Positions 52,647 through 62,102 of a DNA stretch of 64,000 bases are shown one piece after another. Each line of letters starts with the position of its first letter. Position 1 is the first letter of the stretch. The position numbers were made by a program, and so were the translations under genes. The stretch is taken from the NCBI GenBank assembly GCA_928721915.1, contig CAKMVZ010000003.1, forward strand, positions 62,001 to 126,000, in the 5' to 3' direction. Source of the stretch: an uncultured Clostridia bacterium (GTDB lineage: Bacteria > Bacillota > Clostridia > TANB77 > CAG-508). The notes under the pieces are model-generated. The model ran no database searches. It was not told the DNA's origin and saw only the letters and a program-made list of their open reading frames with translations.

Positions 52647-53091
52647 ATCTATCAACCTCACTTCCTTTAGTTTTCTTTAACTTTTTATTCTTTGACTTTT
52701 CTTTTAATTTTTTTACTTTATGCTCTTTTTTGTTTTTTATAAAATCTTTCTTCAAATTGTTTTCAATAATAGGTTTAAATTTCATATCATAGTAGTTATC
52801 AGCTTTAAATACAAAATGACTTGGCATTAGAAATTTACTTCTAAACCAAGCCACTAAAAACTGCTCTGCTGTCATTCCGTTATATTTTACAAATCCTAGA
52901 ATAGCAAATGGGGTTGCTCCTAAAATACACATCCACGATAAAGTTTCAATACCAAAATATGGTCTTAAAATAAAATATAATCCAACTGCAACTAAACAAG
53001 CTAGTATTGAAAATATAAATTGCCTCATTGATAGTCCAAAGAATATACTTTCACTATATTGTCTTATATCTTTATTAATTTTAACTTCCAA
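52618..53091 (-). CDS. prgI: PrgI-family (VirB3-like) membrane protein
   Basis: A 157-residue PrgI-type protein: VKINKDIRQYSESIFFGLSMRQFIFS is the family N-terminus, followed by two transmembrane helices and the segment YNGMTAEQFLVAWFRSKFL. The C-terminus is a very lysine-rich tail. It is the inner-membrane partner of VirB4 in Gram-positive conjugation systems, and its gene overlaps the start of virB4. Confidence 0.9.
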   Translation of the reverse strand: MEVKINKDIRQYSESIFFGLSMRQFIFSILACLVAVGLYFILRPYFGIETLSWMCILGATPFAILGFVKYNGMTAEQFLVAWFRSKFLMPSHFVFKADNYYDMKFKPIIENNLKKDFIKNKKEHKVKKLKEKSKNKKLKKTKGSEVDRYDENTGSNI

Positions 53092-53092
53092 T

Positions 53093-53779
53093 TTATCTAA
53101 CCTCCCTATTTTTCTTATTCTTTACTTTCTTTTGTTCTTTTTCTTGCTCAAGTTTGTTTTCTACATATTCATGTATATCTTCATCAATCAACTTGAATTT
53201 ATTAGGTTCTAATTCATTTGTTTGCAATAACACTAATCTATCAATTAATCTTTCTCTTAATTCAGGTTTAATTCTATCTAAAAATTCCCCACAAGTTGTA
53301 ATATCAGGTTCATAAACATCTTTTCCAACTCTAAAGAATTTTAAATCTCTCATACCTATTTTTCTATTGTATTCAACTATGAAATCAGGTATATCTTCAA
53401 ATTTTATTATTGCTTCATCAATACCATCATCAACATAGAATAATTCTGCTTTAGATTTTATTAAATCTCTTATTTCATCTTCAGTATAAAAAGCTAGATA
53501 GAATTCATCTTCAGAATATTCTTTTTCAGAAAATGTATCTGCTAAATCTTTACCTGCTAAAGCTTTTGCAAAGTCTTCTTTCGCTTTTTTTAAGTTCTTG
53601 TCATAGTAATACCCATAACCCCAGTTAATTTTGTCATTTTCAACTTTATAATCAAAAGCTATGATATATTCTTTATCTTTTTCGGTAAATGTTTTTTCGA
53701 CTAATGCTACAGGTTGTTCTTTTCTAAATCCTACATCAATAAGATAAAATGTATCATTTATTCTTCTTGTTTCTGACAT
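53093..53779 (-). CDS. Conjugative element protein of unknown function
   Basis: A 228-residue soluble protein beginning MSETRRINDTFYLIDVGF. Helical, acidic-basic C-terminal tail (EQEKEQKKVKNKKNREVR). It lies 1 base from prgI and 6 bases after the 53786 gene, so it is part of the transfer operon. Similar cargo proteins occur in Tn1549-type elements, but I cannot name the family. Confidence 0.7.
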   Translation of the reverse strand: MSETRRINDTFYLIDVGFRKEQPVALVEKTFTEKDKEYIIAFDYKVENDKINWGYGYYYDKNLKKAKEDFAKALAGKDLADTFSEKEYSEDEFYLAFYTEDEIRDLIKSKAELFYVDDGIDEAIIKFEDIPDFIVEYNRKIGMRDLKFFRVGKDVYEPDITTCGEFLDRIKPELRERLIDRLVLLQTNELEPNKFKLIDEDIHEYVENKLEQEKEQKKVKNKKNREVR

Positions 53780-53785
53780 TATTAT

Positions 53786-54067
53786 CTACCTCCCACCTCT
53801 ATCTAATATTTTCTTTTTTAATATTTCCACTTTTCCAAATTGTGGATATGACTTATATTTTCTTGAATAATAATTTTTAAAATAATCTTTATTATTTTCA
53901 GAATACATATACATCCAGTCATCAGGATTTTTCATTCCTCGTTTTATTGCATTATTAAATGCATCATCAGGATTTTCTCTCATTTTCATACCTTCAAAAA
54001 AACTTCCAGGTGGATGTACTAAATATTTAATTCCGTTTTCTTCTGTATGTATAAAATCTGAACTCAT
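53786..54067 (-). CDS. Small protein of the transfer operon
   Basis: A 93-residue soluble protein: MSSDFIHTEENGIKYLVHPP, then a basic C-terminus (KILDRGGR). No family recognised. It lies between the VirB6-like gene (20-base gap) and the 53093 gene. Confidence 0.65.
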   Translation of the reverse strand: MSSDFIHTEENGIKYLVHPPGSFFEGMKMRENPDDAFNNAIKRGMKNPDDWMYMYSENNKDYFKNYYSRKYKSYPQFGKVEILKKKILDRGGR

Positions 54068-54087
54068 TCTATTGCCTCCTTTAACTT

Positions 54088-54915
54088 CTATAATCCCATC
54101 ATTTCTTTTACAATTCTATCTGACATTCTTACCGTACCTACCAGTATTAACATATTAAATATTAGTTGTCCTAAATATCCCCATACCATTGTTATTGCAT
54201 CATCATCTGGATTTATAGTTGGTGTGGTTGATATAAAAGCACTAAATATAATACAAGCGATTACAATAATTACTCCTTCTAAACATACACCAACATAACT
54301 TTTTAAAAAGCTTTTTCCAATATTTTGCGTTGGCTCTCCTGCAAATGTAGAAAGAGGTATAGGAGCTATTGCTGTGTACATATATAATTTAAAAAATCTT
54401 CCATAGACTGTTAATATCATAATAAAAGAAAGCACTGTTACAAATAAACTACCTAATATTGTAACTGCACCAAGTGGAATCTTATCCCAAAAACTACAAG
54501 CTTCTATTGCATAGAAAATGCCATCAGGTATTTTTGCTATTTGAAATGCTCCATCTCTTGCAAAATATGCTGAACTTGCAACTCCTTGTACAATTCGTAT
54601 AATTGCAGTTAATAATTCCATTCCATAAGTTATGATACCTTTTGCAATAGCAAATCTTATAAATAATTTTAATGCTTGTTCAGGTCTTTTTATTTCTGCA
54701 AAATTGCCGCAAGTTTTCATTACTCCAATTACAAAAAATAATACCAATAAAGCTAATGCTATTGCTTGCATTGCTCCATTGATATTTACAATTACTTTCC
54801 ATACACCACCTTCATTAAACATTTCAGGTGGCATTAAAAGTAAGCCAACGATTTCAGAAAATTTATTGTTCCATGTACTTACAGTATTGATTAAATTACT
54901 TGATATCCAACTCAA
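54088..54915 (-). CDS. VirB6/TrbL-like conjugation membrane protein
   Basis: A 275-residue protein with six or more transmembrane helices. Segments such as LALLVLFFVIGVMKTCGNFAEIKRPEQALKLFIRFAIAKGI and YTAIAPIPLSTFAGE are those of the TrbL/VirB6-like (CD1112-type) family. It forms part of the translocation channel and lies between Maff2/VirB2-like and PrgI genes. Confidence 0.88.
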   Translation of the reverse strand: MSWISSNLINTVSTWNNKFSEIVGLLLMPPEMFNEGGVWKVIVNINGAMQAIALALLVLFFVIGVMKTCGNFAEIKRPEQALKLFIRFAIAKGIITYGMELLTAIIRIVQGVASSAYFARDGAFQIAKIPDGIFYAIEACSFWDKIPLGAVTILGSLFVTVLSFIMILTVYGRFFKLYMYTAIAPIPLSTFAGEPTQNIGKSFLKSYVGVCLEGVIIVIACIIFSAFISTTPTINPDDDAITMVWGYLGQLIFNMLILVGTVRMSDRIVKEMMGL

Positions 54916-54933
54916 ATTTAAGCACCTCCTATC

Positions 54934-55233
54934 CTAATTTTTTCTCGAATATGCTATATATTCTTTTTGCTTTTTATCTCTAAAGTTGGCTACTTTATCA
55001 TTTTTTAATTCAGGATATTTGTTTTGTATTTTTCTTCTAGCTCTTGTAATTGATTCAAAACTTAATCCTTTTTTGCTTACATTTGTCATTGCTTCTTCAA
55101 ATCTTTTTCCAACTTCATACGGATATACTTTTGTTATATATTTCAAAATAAGATAAATATCATTATTTCTTGAATATTTATCTTGTCTTAATATTTGTTC
55201 TACAACTTCTTCAACTTTGATTAGTTTTCGCAT
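54934..55233 (-). CDS. Small basic protein of the conjugative element
   Basis: A 99-residue helical, lysine- and arginine-rich protein (KLIKVEEVVEQILRQDKYSRNNDIYLI, ITRARRKIQNKYPELK). Such proteins sit in many Firmicute conjugative elements between the pilin-like and TrbL genes. Function unknown; DNA binding is possible from the composition. Confidence 0.7.
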   Translation of the reverse strand: MRKLIKVEEVVEQILRQDKYSRNNDIYLILKYITKVYPYEVGKRFEEAMTNVSKKGLSFESITRARRKIQNKYPELKNDKVANFRDKKQKEYIAYSRKN

Positions 55234-55260
55234 TTTAAATCATTCCTTTCAAGGCAAAAA

Positions 55261-55280
55261 AAGTAGGATTGCTCCTACTT
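55261..55280 (-). terminator. Terminator after the Maff2-like gene
   Basis: AAGTAGGA (55261-55268) pairs with TCCTACTT (55273-55280), followed on the minus strand by a seven-T run. Confidence 0.85.
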
Positions 55281-55284
55281 GTTC

Positions 55285-55635
55285 TTAACCACCTGTTATT
55301 AAAGATAATATTTCTTTTGCAAATGTTATAACTGTTCCCCCTGCAAGTGTCATTATTCCATTTGCTCTTTGTGTTGGATCATGAGATTTTAAACTCATAC
55401 CTACTTGCACAATACCAAATCCTAAAATAATCATTCCAACAGCTCTAATTAAACCAAATATAAAATTTGATAAATTATTTACAACTGTTATTGGTTCATC
55501 TGCTGCAAAAACATTTGATGCTTGTATAAAGTTTAATGCTACTACATAGCCTATAATAAAAGCTCCTCTTGTTAAAATTTTCTTTCCTAAATTTTCTTTT
55601 TTACTTTCTTTATTTAAAACTAATTCTTTATTCAT
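55285..55635 (-). CDS. Maff2-family (VirB2/TrbC-like) membrane protein
   Basis: A 116-residue protein with a signal-like first helix ending ASNVFAADEP (likely cleavage after AxA) and a second hydrophobic stretch (FIFGLIRAVGMIILGFGIVQVG), then SHDPTQRANGIMTLAGG. This is the Maff2/TrbC pattern, the small pilin-like subunit of Gram-positive type IV secretion. It has its own terminator, so it may be expressed at a higher level than its neighbours. Confidence 0.87.
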   Translation of the reverse strand: MNKELVLNKESKKENLGKKILTRGAFIIGYVVALNFIQASNVFAADEPITVVNNLSNFIFGLIRAVGMIILGFGIVQVGMSLKSHDPTQRANGIMTLAGGTVITFAKEILSLITGG

Positions 55636-55676
55636 AATACTTAAATCCTTTCTTAATTTATTTTTTGCAACAAAAA

Positions 55677-55718
55677 AAGGGCTATAATTAATTAAGAAAC
55701 TTAATAACTATAGCCCTT
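55677..55718 (-). terminator. Terminator after the VirD4-like gene
   Basis: AAGGGCTATA (55677-55686) pairs with TATAGCCCTT (55709-55718), extended by TTAA pairs inside. On the minus strand the stem is followed by a T-run. Confidence 0.88.
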
Positions 55719-55736
55719 AAAATGTTATTATATTAT

Positions 55737-57566
55737 TTACTCTTTATTTTTATCATCTGTGTTATTTTCTAATTCTTCAATATAGTTGTCCAATTCTTCA
55801 TCTGATAATAATTCATAATCTGATTCTGTAATTGGTATATCTATAATCTTTTCATTAGTTAAATCTATATCTTCAAGATTAAATGATATACTTCCAGTCG
55901 AATTATCAACATTACCATGAATATATGCTTTTGCTCCACCTATTGGTGTTCTACTTGCATTTGGATGTTCTTTTAAATTATATTTTAAATCTTTCACTGG
56001 TCTTTCTCCTCTTATAAATAATAATGCAAATTGATTATCTAACATTCTTACTTCATCAGGTGTCAATAATTCTCTTCCTGCCATTTGGTCATTTGTCGAA
56101 TAACTACCATGACTTCCATAAGAACGACCATAAGTATTTGTATCTATAGTAGCTTTACCTAATAATTCACTTACATACTTATGTGTACTCTGCTCATTGC
56201 CACCTAAATAAAGAAATTCATCACAATTTCCAACAATACTTTCCCATTGTTTTTCAAATAATGCTTTTAATTGCGCTAAATTTTGCAGAATTATACTAAC
56301 AGATACTTCTCTACTTCTCATTACTGATAAGATTTTATCAAAATCATCAGGTAGAGAAACATTAGCAAACTCGTCCATTACAAAATGTACATGAACTGGT
56401 AAGCTACCTCCATATTTATAATCTGCAATGTAAAATAATTGTTGAAATAGTTGAGTATATAATATACTTACTAAAAAATTGAATGATGTATCATTATCAG
56501 GTATTAAAGCAAATAAAGCAACTTTCTTTTCTCCGAGAGATGGCAAGTTTAATTCATCAGTTTGTGTCATTGCAGCCAAACTATCTAAATTAAATTTTTC
56601 AAGTCTTGAAGCTAATGTTACTTGAATGGATTTTAATGTTTTAGCTGAACCTGAATGATATGCTCTATAATATTTTAAAGCAATATGTTCAGGATTTTTT
56701 GTTTCTAACCTATTAAATAACATATCTAAAGGAGAAACATAATCATCATCATCTTCTTTAACATCTCCAGCTCTTAATAACTCCATAACCATTACAAAGT
56801 TTTGTTCATCTTCAGGTGCTTCATATTTTAGGTAAAATATTAATGCTAATAAAAGCATAGATGCTGCCGTATCCCAAAAAGGATCTTGACTTTGACTTCC
56901 TTTAGGAGTAGTAGATTTAAAAAGATTTGTTACTAATTTTTGTACATCATTATCTGTTTTGAGATATACAAAAGGATTGTAACAATGAGATTTATTCATA
57001 TTTATTAAATCTAAAACCTTAATTTCATATCCTTCATCTTCTAATAAATAACCTGTATCTCTTAATATTTCTCCTTTAGGATCTAAAATTACATAAGAAG
57101 TATTAGCTTGTAACACATTCGGCTTACAATAGCTAAAAGTTTTACCTGCACCGCTTCCACCTACAACTAAAACATTGACATTTCTTCTGTGCTTTTTTCC
57201 ATTTAAACCTAATGCAACATTTTTAGTTAATAACTTATTCATATTTGCATTCTGTTTATATTTCTTATTAACTTGTCCTGCATTACCCCATTCAGCAGAA
57301 CCATATTCTTCTTTTCTTCTGTAATTTTTTCTTGTAGATTCATAAATCATTATTCCTAAAATATATATAATTAAAAAAATAAGAATAGTTCTTATACTAT
57401 TCTCACAAAAACTTATATTTAACATATTATTAAATATATTATTAGAATTTTTTATTATTTCAATTAATCCACCACTTAAATAAGGTGCTATTAGTAAAGC
57501 AAACCATATTATAGGAATAATGCCTATAATATATATGATTTTTCTTGTTCTTTTATCATCTTGCAC
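55737..57566 (-). CDS. virD4: VirD4/TraG-family coupling protein
   Basis: A 609-residue coupling ATPase that brings the relaxase-DNA complex to the channel. Two N-terminal membrane helices (residues 10-30 and 55-75) are followed by Walker A VVGGSGAGKTFSY and Walker B-like HFVMDEFANVSLP. The C-terminal tail is acidic (ELENNTDDKNKE), typical of coupling proteins of this family. Confidence 0.94.
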   Translation of the reverse strand: MQDDKRTRKIIYIIGIIPIIWFALLIAPYLSGGLIEIIKNSNNIFNNMLNISFCENSIRTILIFLIIYILGIMIYESTRKNYRRKEEYGSAEWGNAGQVNKKYKQNANMNKLLTKNVALGLNGKKHRRNVNVLVVGGSGAGKTFSYCKPNVLQANTSYVILDPKGEILRDTGYLLEDEGYEIKVLDLINMNKSHCYNPFVYLKTDNDVQKLVTNLFKSTTPKGSQSQDPFWDTAASMLLLALIFYLKYEAPEDEQNFVMVMELLRAGDVKEDDDDYVSPLDMLFNRLETKNPEHIALKYYRAYHSGSAKTLKSIQVTLASRLEKFNLDSLAAMTQTDELNLPSLGEKKVALFALIPDNDTSFNFLVSILYTQLFQQLFYIADYKYGGSLPVHVHFVMDEFANVSLPDDFDKILSVMRSREVSVSIILQNLAQLKALFEKQWESIVGNCDEFLYLGGNEQSTHKYVSELLGKATIDTNTYGRSYGSHGSYSTNDQMAGRELLTPDEVRMLDNQFALLFIRGERPVKDLKYNLKEHPNASRTPIGGAKAYIHGNVDNSTGSISFNLEDIDLTNEKIIDIPITESDYELLSDEELDNYIEELENNTDDKNKE

Positions 57567-57750
57567 TTATACAATGCTCCTTTTTAAATCTTTCTTTTTC
57601 GATTGGGGCTTGTAGTAATTTCATCAATAATTCATCAATGATTTCTACATCGATATTTTCTTTTAATTTTTGATTTCTAAATTCATTAAGAGCATTTACA
57701 AGTAACTTATAATCATATATATCCATTTTTAATACTCTTGTTTCTTCCAA
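57556..57750 (-). CDS. Small protein before virD4
   Basis: A 64-residue soluble, helical protein (MEETRVLKMDIYDYKLLVNAL). It overlaps the start of the virD4-like gene by 11 bases and follows pcfB by 14. Small genes of this size occupy the same slot in Tn1549-like elements. No function known. Confidence 0.7.
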   Translation of the reverse strand: MEETRVLKMDIYDYKLLVNALNEFRNQKLKENIDVEIIDELLMKLLQAPIEKERFKKEHCISAR

Positions 57751-57764
57751 TGTACTATACCTCC

Positions 57765-58520
57765 CTATTTAGTTTCTTTTACTTTTGGTGCTTTTACTTT
57801 CGGAGCAACCTCTTTTACATCTTTTACTAAAGATTTCTTTTCCGCTTCTTTTCTAACCTCTTCTTTAATTTCTTTTAATTCTTTTCTAACAGATTTTTTT
57901 CTATTTAAAGGTTTAGCTACCCCTTCGGCTTTGTTTGAGGAAAGCTCTGACTGAGGGTTTTTTACAGTCATTGCTAAATTGAAATTTTCCACTTGATTAT
58001 TCTCCTTTTGTATAGGTTTTTGTGATAGTACATCTTCTAACATTTCTTCTTTAGTTTTTGTTTGTACACCTTTTTCATGACTTCTTTGCTCTTTTCTATC
58101 ATCAATAGATTTCTGAACGATAGTTTGAACTTGAGCAGTATCAATTGTAATAAGTTTAAATCTTTCTACTATTCTATTTATTCTTGGAGCATCTTCATCA
58201 CGAACCATAATATCTACCATACCATCAATGTTTTTATGCTTTCTATCTACTAAAGCTGTATATAGTATTCCATATCTTTTTGCTTCTTGAGTAAATGTTT
58301 TTAAGTCTTCTTGTTTTACAGAAAATATTTTAAGTGATTTTCCTGATTTAAGCATGTTATTTATTCTAGTCTTTCCTTTTGTTTGCTTTTGGTCTTTCAT
58401 TATTGTATAAAGTAATGCAGCAATATTTTTTGCTCCACTACCAGTTAATTTAGCTATTACTTCAAAACCTTCTAAACTTAATCTAACAACTTGTTCTGCT
58501 GAATCTCCTGATACACTCAT
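57765..58520 (-). CDS. pcfB: PcfB-family (DUF3801) protein
   Basis: A 251-residue protein. The N-terminus matches PcfB/DUF3801: VRLSLEGFEVIAKLTGSGAKNIAALLYTIMKDQKQTKGKTRI. The C-terminal third is lysine-rich and disordered. It accompanies relaxase and VirD4 genes in Gram-positive conjugative elements. Its start overlaps the relaxase stop. Confidence 0.87.
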   Translation of the reverse strand: MSVSGDSAEQVVRLSLEGFEVIAKLTGSGAKNIAALLYTIMKDQKQTKGKTRINNMLKSGKSLKIFSVKQEDLKTFTQEAKRYGILYTALVDRKHKNIDGMVDIMVRDEDAPRINRIVERFKLITIDTAQVQTIVQKSIDDRKEQRSHEKGVQTKTKEEMLEDVLSQKPIQKENNQVENFNLAMTVKNPQSELSSNKAEGVAKPLNRKKSVRKELKEIKEEVRKEAEKKSLVKDVKEVAPKVKAPKVKETK

Positions 58521-59890
58521 TATTTATTTTTCTCCTTTCTTTTTGATTTTTCATTTTCTTTATTCTTCTCTTGTTCTTCTTGATAGTCTAATTCTATTAA
58601 ATTATCTTCTATCTTCGGTAATCTTGTTTCTATATCTTTCGCTAGTTGCACCTCCTTCCTTAAATTATCTATTTTTTTATTGAGAACACCAATATCAATA
58701 GCTATTGATTTTCTCTCATTATCATCTTTGCTTAATCTTCTTTTAGTCCATAATCTTTCTCTGTCGGAGCTTAATGTTCCGATTTTAAATAAATGTTCAT
58801 TTTCAAAATCTTTTAAATCTTCTAAAGTTTTTATTTTATAATTTGAAAGTAGTTTTGCTTCTTCAGATAATTCATTCATTCTTGCAACATCTGCTCTTAT
58901 AGATAAAGGTAATCTTTGTTGTGGTATATCAGGAAATACTTTAAGAAGATAGCAATAATGATAATATAAAGCAATAAATCCTTTTGCTTTGGCTCTTTTA
59001 TGCCTTTTAGCAAAAGGATATTTAACTTTTCTATAATAATCTTCTATAAAAGGAACTCTTACTGATTCCTCTTCTAAAATTCTTCTTTTAATACTCTCTA
59101 TGGAATATTCTTCTCCGAATCTTCTTTCAATTCTAATATTACGATTATAATTCTTATGTCTTAAACTAATTTTATTTGCTCTATATATAATTTCATAATC
59201 TAATTTTTTCATTAAGTATTCAAAATCATTATAAGAATATGCTTGTCTAATTGCTAAATCTAAATCTCTTTTTGCTTTTATTTCATAATTATTTGTATAT
59301 TTAGATTTCTCATAAAAATTAGCATAATTTAAATGAGTTTTCTTTGTTGGTTTTTCTTCTATAACACTTAACCCATATTCTTTACATAGCTCATCTGACA
59401 TGTGTCTTATTCTTGAATAACTTGTATGATTATCGTAATATTTATAGCCATCTTTAAAAGATACAGAATTAATTACAAAATGATTATGAAGACATTTAGT
59501 ATTAAGATGTGTTGTAACGACTACCTGAAATCTATCTCCCCAAATTTCATGAGCTAATTCAACTCCAATTTTATGTGCAATTTCTGGAGTAGTTTCTCCT
59601 GGTGCAAAAGATTGATACCCATGAAATGCTAATATCTTATCATTTTTCTTATAATACAATTTTGTATCTTGCATTTCTTCATAAGCAGATTGTGGTTCAC
59701 AATTAATTCCTGTAACAAAATATTCTTCCTCTGTTTTATCTGAATTTCTTGCATAGTCAATTACATCTTTTAAATCTCTAGCATACATTCCATTTGGAGA
59801 CATTTGTATTTTTGTTTTCTCTTTATTAGTTGCATAATCTACAACATGATCTACTCGTTTTATAACTGCCCAAATTTTTGTTACTGCCAA
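58520..59890 (-). CDS. Relaxase (MobA/VirD2-type mobilisation nuclease)
   Basis: A 456-residue relaxase. It begins MAVTKIWAVIKRVDHVVDYA. The metal-binding motif is HLNTKCLHNHFVINSV (HxxxxxxHNH-type), preceded by HKIGVELAHEIWGDRFQVVV. The likely catalytic tyrosine lies in the N-terminal part. The C-terminus is coiled and lysine-rich. It nicks DNA at oriT, probably the structured region at 60214-60347 just beyond its accessory gene. Confidence 0.92.
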   Translation of the reverse strand: MAVTKIWAVIKRVDHVVDYATNKEKTKIQMSPNGMYARDLKDVIDYARNSDKTEEEYFVTGINCEPQSAYEEMQDTKLYYKKNDKILAFHGYQSFAPGETTPEIAHKIGVELAHEIWGDRFQVVVTTHLNTKCLHNHFVINSVSFKDGYKYYDNHTSYSRIRHMSDELCKEYGLSVIEEKPTKKTHLNYANFYEKSKYTNNYEIKAKRDLDLAIRQAYSYNDFEYLMKKLDYEIIYRANKISLRHKNYNRNIRIERRFGEEYSIESIKRRILEEESVRVPFIEDYYRKVKYPFAKRHKRAKAKGFIALYYHYCYLLKVFPDIPQQRLPLSIRADVARMNELSEEAKLLSNYKIKTLEDLKDFENEHLFKIGTLSSDRERLWTKRRLSKDDNERKSIAIDIGVLNKKIDNLRKEVQLAKDIETRLPKIEDNLIELDYQEEQEKNKENEKSKRKEKNK

Positions 59891-59901
59891 TTAAACACCT
59901 C

Positions 59902-60213
59902 CTATAAAAATTTACTTTTAACTTGTCTTGAAAATTCTAACCATTCATTTGCAAGTTCTTTATAATAACTTTTATCTATACTATTAGTTTTATTTGCTCT
60001 ATATGCAATTTGATTAAGATTAACCCCAATTTTAGAAAGCTCTTTCATAACTTCATAAAATTCATAACCAGGTTTTTCTTTAATCTCCTTTTCTAATATT
60101 AAATTTCTAATTACATCTGATTTCGTCATTTTAGATTTTAAAGACATTTCTTCTAATTTGTCATATTCTATGTCATTAAATCTAATATGAAACTCTAAAT
60201 TTCGTTCTCGCAT
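59902..60213 (-). CDS. mobC: MobC-like relaxosome protein
   Basis: A 103-residue ribbon-helix-helix protein. LEFHIRFNDIEYDKLEEMSLKSKMTKSDVIRNLI is the DNA-binding part; GVNLNQIAYRANKTNSIDKSYY is the MobC signature. It helps the relaxase at oriT. It is followed 11 bases later by the relaxase gene. Confidence 0.9.
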   Translation of the reverse strand: MRERNLEFHIRFNDIEYDKLEEMSLKSKMTKSDVIRNLILEKEIKEKPGYEFYEVMKELSKIGVNLNQIAYRANKTNSIDKSYYKELANEWLEFSRQVKSKFL

Positions 60214-60347
60214 GTTTTACTCCTTTCTAAAATGGGGATTGGGGCTTGCCCCATTGTATAGAATTTGAAGGCTCGAATTTCGAGTCCCCAAATTCAGTGC
60301 TTGCTAGGACAAGAAATCAATCTTTTTTTAAAAAACAGCCCCATTTT
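60214..60347. other. Candidate origin of transfer (oriT)
   Basis: A 134-base gap upstream of mobC and relaxase, less AT-rich than its surroundings. It contains the nested inverted repeat AATGGGG...GGGGCTTGCCCC (about 60231-60257), a CTCGAAtTTCGAG stem (about 60272-60284), and the sequence AGTGCTTGCTAGGACA near 60296-60311, which could be the nick region. This is the usual place and architecture of an oriT. The nick site is not proven. Confidence 0.6.
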
Positions 60348-61340
60348 TTATTCTCTTATCATACTTTTTTTAATCTTATATGTTTTATATTTTTCTACAT
60401 CTTGTCTATTTTTTAACCCTAAAGAATAACATAAATAGTCATTTATATCTTTACCATAAGGAGCAGGTATATCATATATATCGTATTTACTATCAAGAGC
60501 AAAAATGAATGCTTTTGTTGCATCTCTTCCTGCTCTATCATTATCAAAATGAATAACTATTTGATTTATACTAGGATTATTTTGTAAAAAATTAAGTACC
60601 GTTAATGGTACTTTACTTTGTTCTATTTTGTTTGCAGGTTGATATACACCTGCTAGTGCTATAAGATTTTGATTATGCCAATCATAACCCTTTATTTTTA
60701 ATAATGTTGCATAAGATAATAAATCTATTGAACTTTCAAATAAATGAACAGATTCCTTATTCGTATCTGATAACAACCTAAAAGAGAACTCTTTTGAACT
60801 ACCTTTTGCATCTCTCATAATTCTATTTACTCCAGTGGATCTACATCCTGCATATTTAATATTATGATTATTATCGTAACCTATAAAAACAACATTATTT
60901 GTTTTTTGTTCCTGATATAAGAGTTTTTTATCAATACAATATTTTATTATATCTTCATCTATACCACGATTTTTTAGGTACTCAATTGCAATTTTATTAT
61001 CATTATTTCTAATAGGAATAACTATTGTTTTAGTTGTTTTAATCTCTGTTTTAGGTACTTGTTTTAACTCAATATTTTGATTATTTAGTATAATTCTTGC
61101 AGCTTCTTGAAGACTATAACCTTCTACTTTTATTAAGTAATCAAGAGCTGTTTTTCCACCTTCATTAGTTGAAAATCTATGCCATAAATTATTACTTATA
61201 ATCAAACTATCATGTGTTTTAGTTGAATAAGTATCTTCTGTTATTTTTACTAATTCACTTGGATTAAAGTTCATTAGGTAAGTTAATAAGTCCATTTCTT
61301 TTGCTTTCTTTAACAATTCAGGTGGTATATAATCTCTCAT
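60348..61340 (-). CDS. Primase-like protein (DUF3991 and toprim)
   Basis: A 330-residue protein. The N-terminal DUF3991-type domain (WHRFSTNEGGKTALDYLIKVEGYSLQEAARII) resembles a reduced primase zinc domain. The C-terminal toprim domain shows HLFESSIDLLSYATLL and VIHFDNDRAGRDATKAF with acidic residues. Such proteins prime the transferred strand in recipients. It lies immediately upstream of the candidate oriT, on the minus strand. Confidence 0.88.
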   Translation of the reverse strand: MRDYIPPELLKKAKEMDLLTYLMNFNPSELVKITEDTYSTKTHDSLIISNNLWHRFSTNEGGKTALDYLIKVEGYSLQEAARIILNNQNIELKQVPKTEIKTTKTIVIPIRNNDNKIAIEYLKNRGIDEDIIKYCIDKKLLYQEQKTNNVVFIGYDNNHNIKYAGCRSTGVNRIMRDAKGSSKEFSFRLLSDTNKESVHLFESSIDLLSYATLLKIKGYDWHNQNLIALAGVYQPANKIEQSKVPLTVLNFLQNNPSINQIVIHFDNDRAGRDATKAFIFALDSKYDIYDIPAPYGKDINDYLCYSLGLKNRQDVEKYKTYKIKKSMIRE

Positions 61341-61349
61341 ATAACCACC

Positions 61350-61691
61350 TTACCTTGCTTCTTTATTAGCTTTTATTTTATCTTTTCTATAATCATCTGT
61401 AATATGATTTACAGATTTATCTACACTATAATTTAAATGTTCTCGTAAATTACCATCAGTTTTTAGCCATTCACCATAGCAATCATCAAGAACACTATCA
61501 AATTTTAATAGAGCCTTTATTTGCTCTTTTGATAATTCATTATCATACATTAAGCAATCAATTACTTCTTGTTTAACAGTTAATTCGTATGCTTTATCAA
61601 TAGCAAAATCAACACCCTGTTCTCTTACATAAGATTTGTAATCTTTTAATTCTTGTTCTAATTTTTCTAGCAATTTATCTTTTTCTTGCAT
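61350..61691 (-). CDS. Small acidic protein before the primase gene
   Basis: A 113-residue soluble helical protein (KLLEKLEQELKDYKSYVREQ, CYGEWLKTDGNLREHLN). It follows a DUF3848-like pattern, but I am not certain of the family. It lies 9 bases before the primase gene in the same operon. Confidence 0.65.
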   Translation of the reverse strand: MQEKDKLLEKLEQELKDYKSYVREQGVDFAIDKAYELTVKQEVIDCLMYDNELSKEQIKALLKFDSVLDDCYGEWLKTDGNLREHLNYSVDKSVNHITDDYRKDKIKANKEAR

Positions 61692-61723
61692 TTTAAATTA
61701 CCTCCAATCTATCTTTTAATATA

Positions 61724-61763
61724 AAAAAAGAACCCAAATTATTGCTAATTCAAGTTCTTTTTT
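61724..61763 (-). terminator. Terminator after the 61765 gene
   Basis: AAAAAAGAAC (61724-61733) pairs with GTTCTTTTTT (61754-61763). Confidence 0.8.
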
Positions 61764-61764
61764 A

Positions 61765-62067
61765 TTAAGTTAAAGAGTTAAGTTTTTCTCTAATTTGTTC
61801 TCTTACTCTTTTTATAGTTCTTACTGGTATTATAGGAGTACCCTCAATAAAATATTCGGTAAACATTCCAAAGAAATAATCATAAGTAGCAAGTGGTTCG
61901 TTTTCATTTACATACTTTTCATATTCTTCAGCTCCTAATCTTTCCATTAATTCGCTTATCAATACTTCTGTTTCATCTAATTCCTTCTGATACATATCAG
62001 GAGTATAGATTTTTAACATATCATCAGTTTGCATTGCATTATATTTTGCGATATTAAATGATGCCAT
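61765..62067 (-). CDS. Hypothetical protein (possible element regulator)
   Basis: A 100-residue protein from ATG 62067 (GAAGGTGG upstream; the frame from 62088 lacks a site). It starts MASFNIAKYNAMQTDDMLKI and ends with a basic stretch (RTIKRVREQIREKL). Promoter elements with the 20-bp motif shared with 31942 lie upstream, so it is controlled by its own promoter. No family recognised. Confidence 0.65.
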   Translation of the reverse strand: MASFNIAKYNAMQTDDMLKIYTPDMYQKELDETEVLISELMERLGAEEYEKYVNENEPLATYDYFFGMFTEYFIEGTPIIPVRTIKRVREQIREKLNSLT

Positions 62068-62102
62068 TTTTCCACCTTCTTTCTGCACAACATTATAGCA
62101 TA

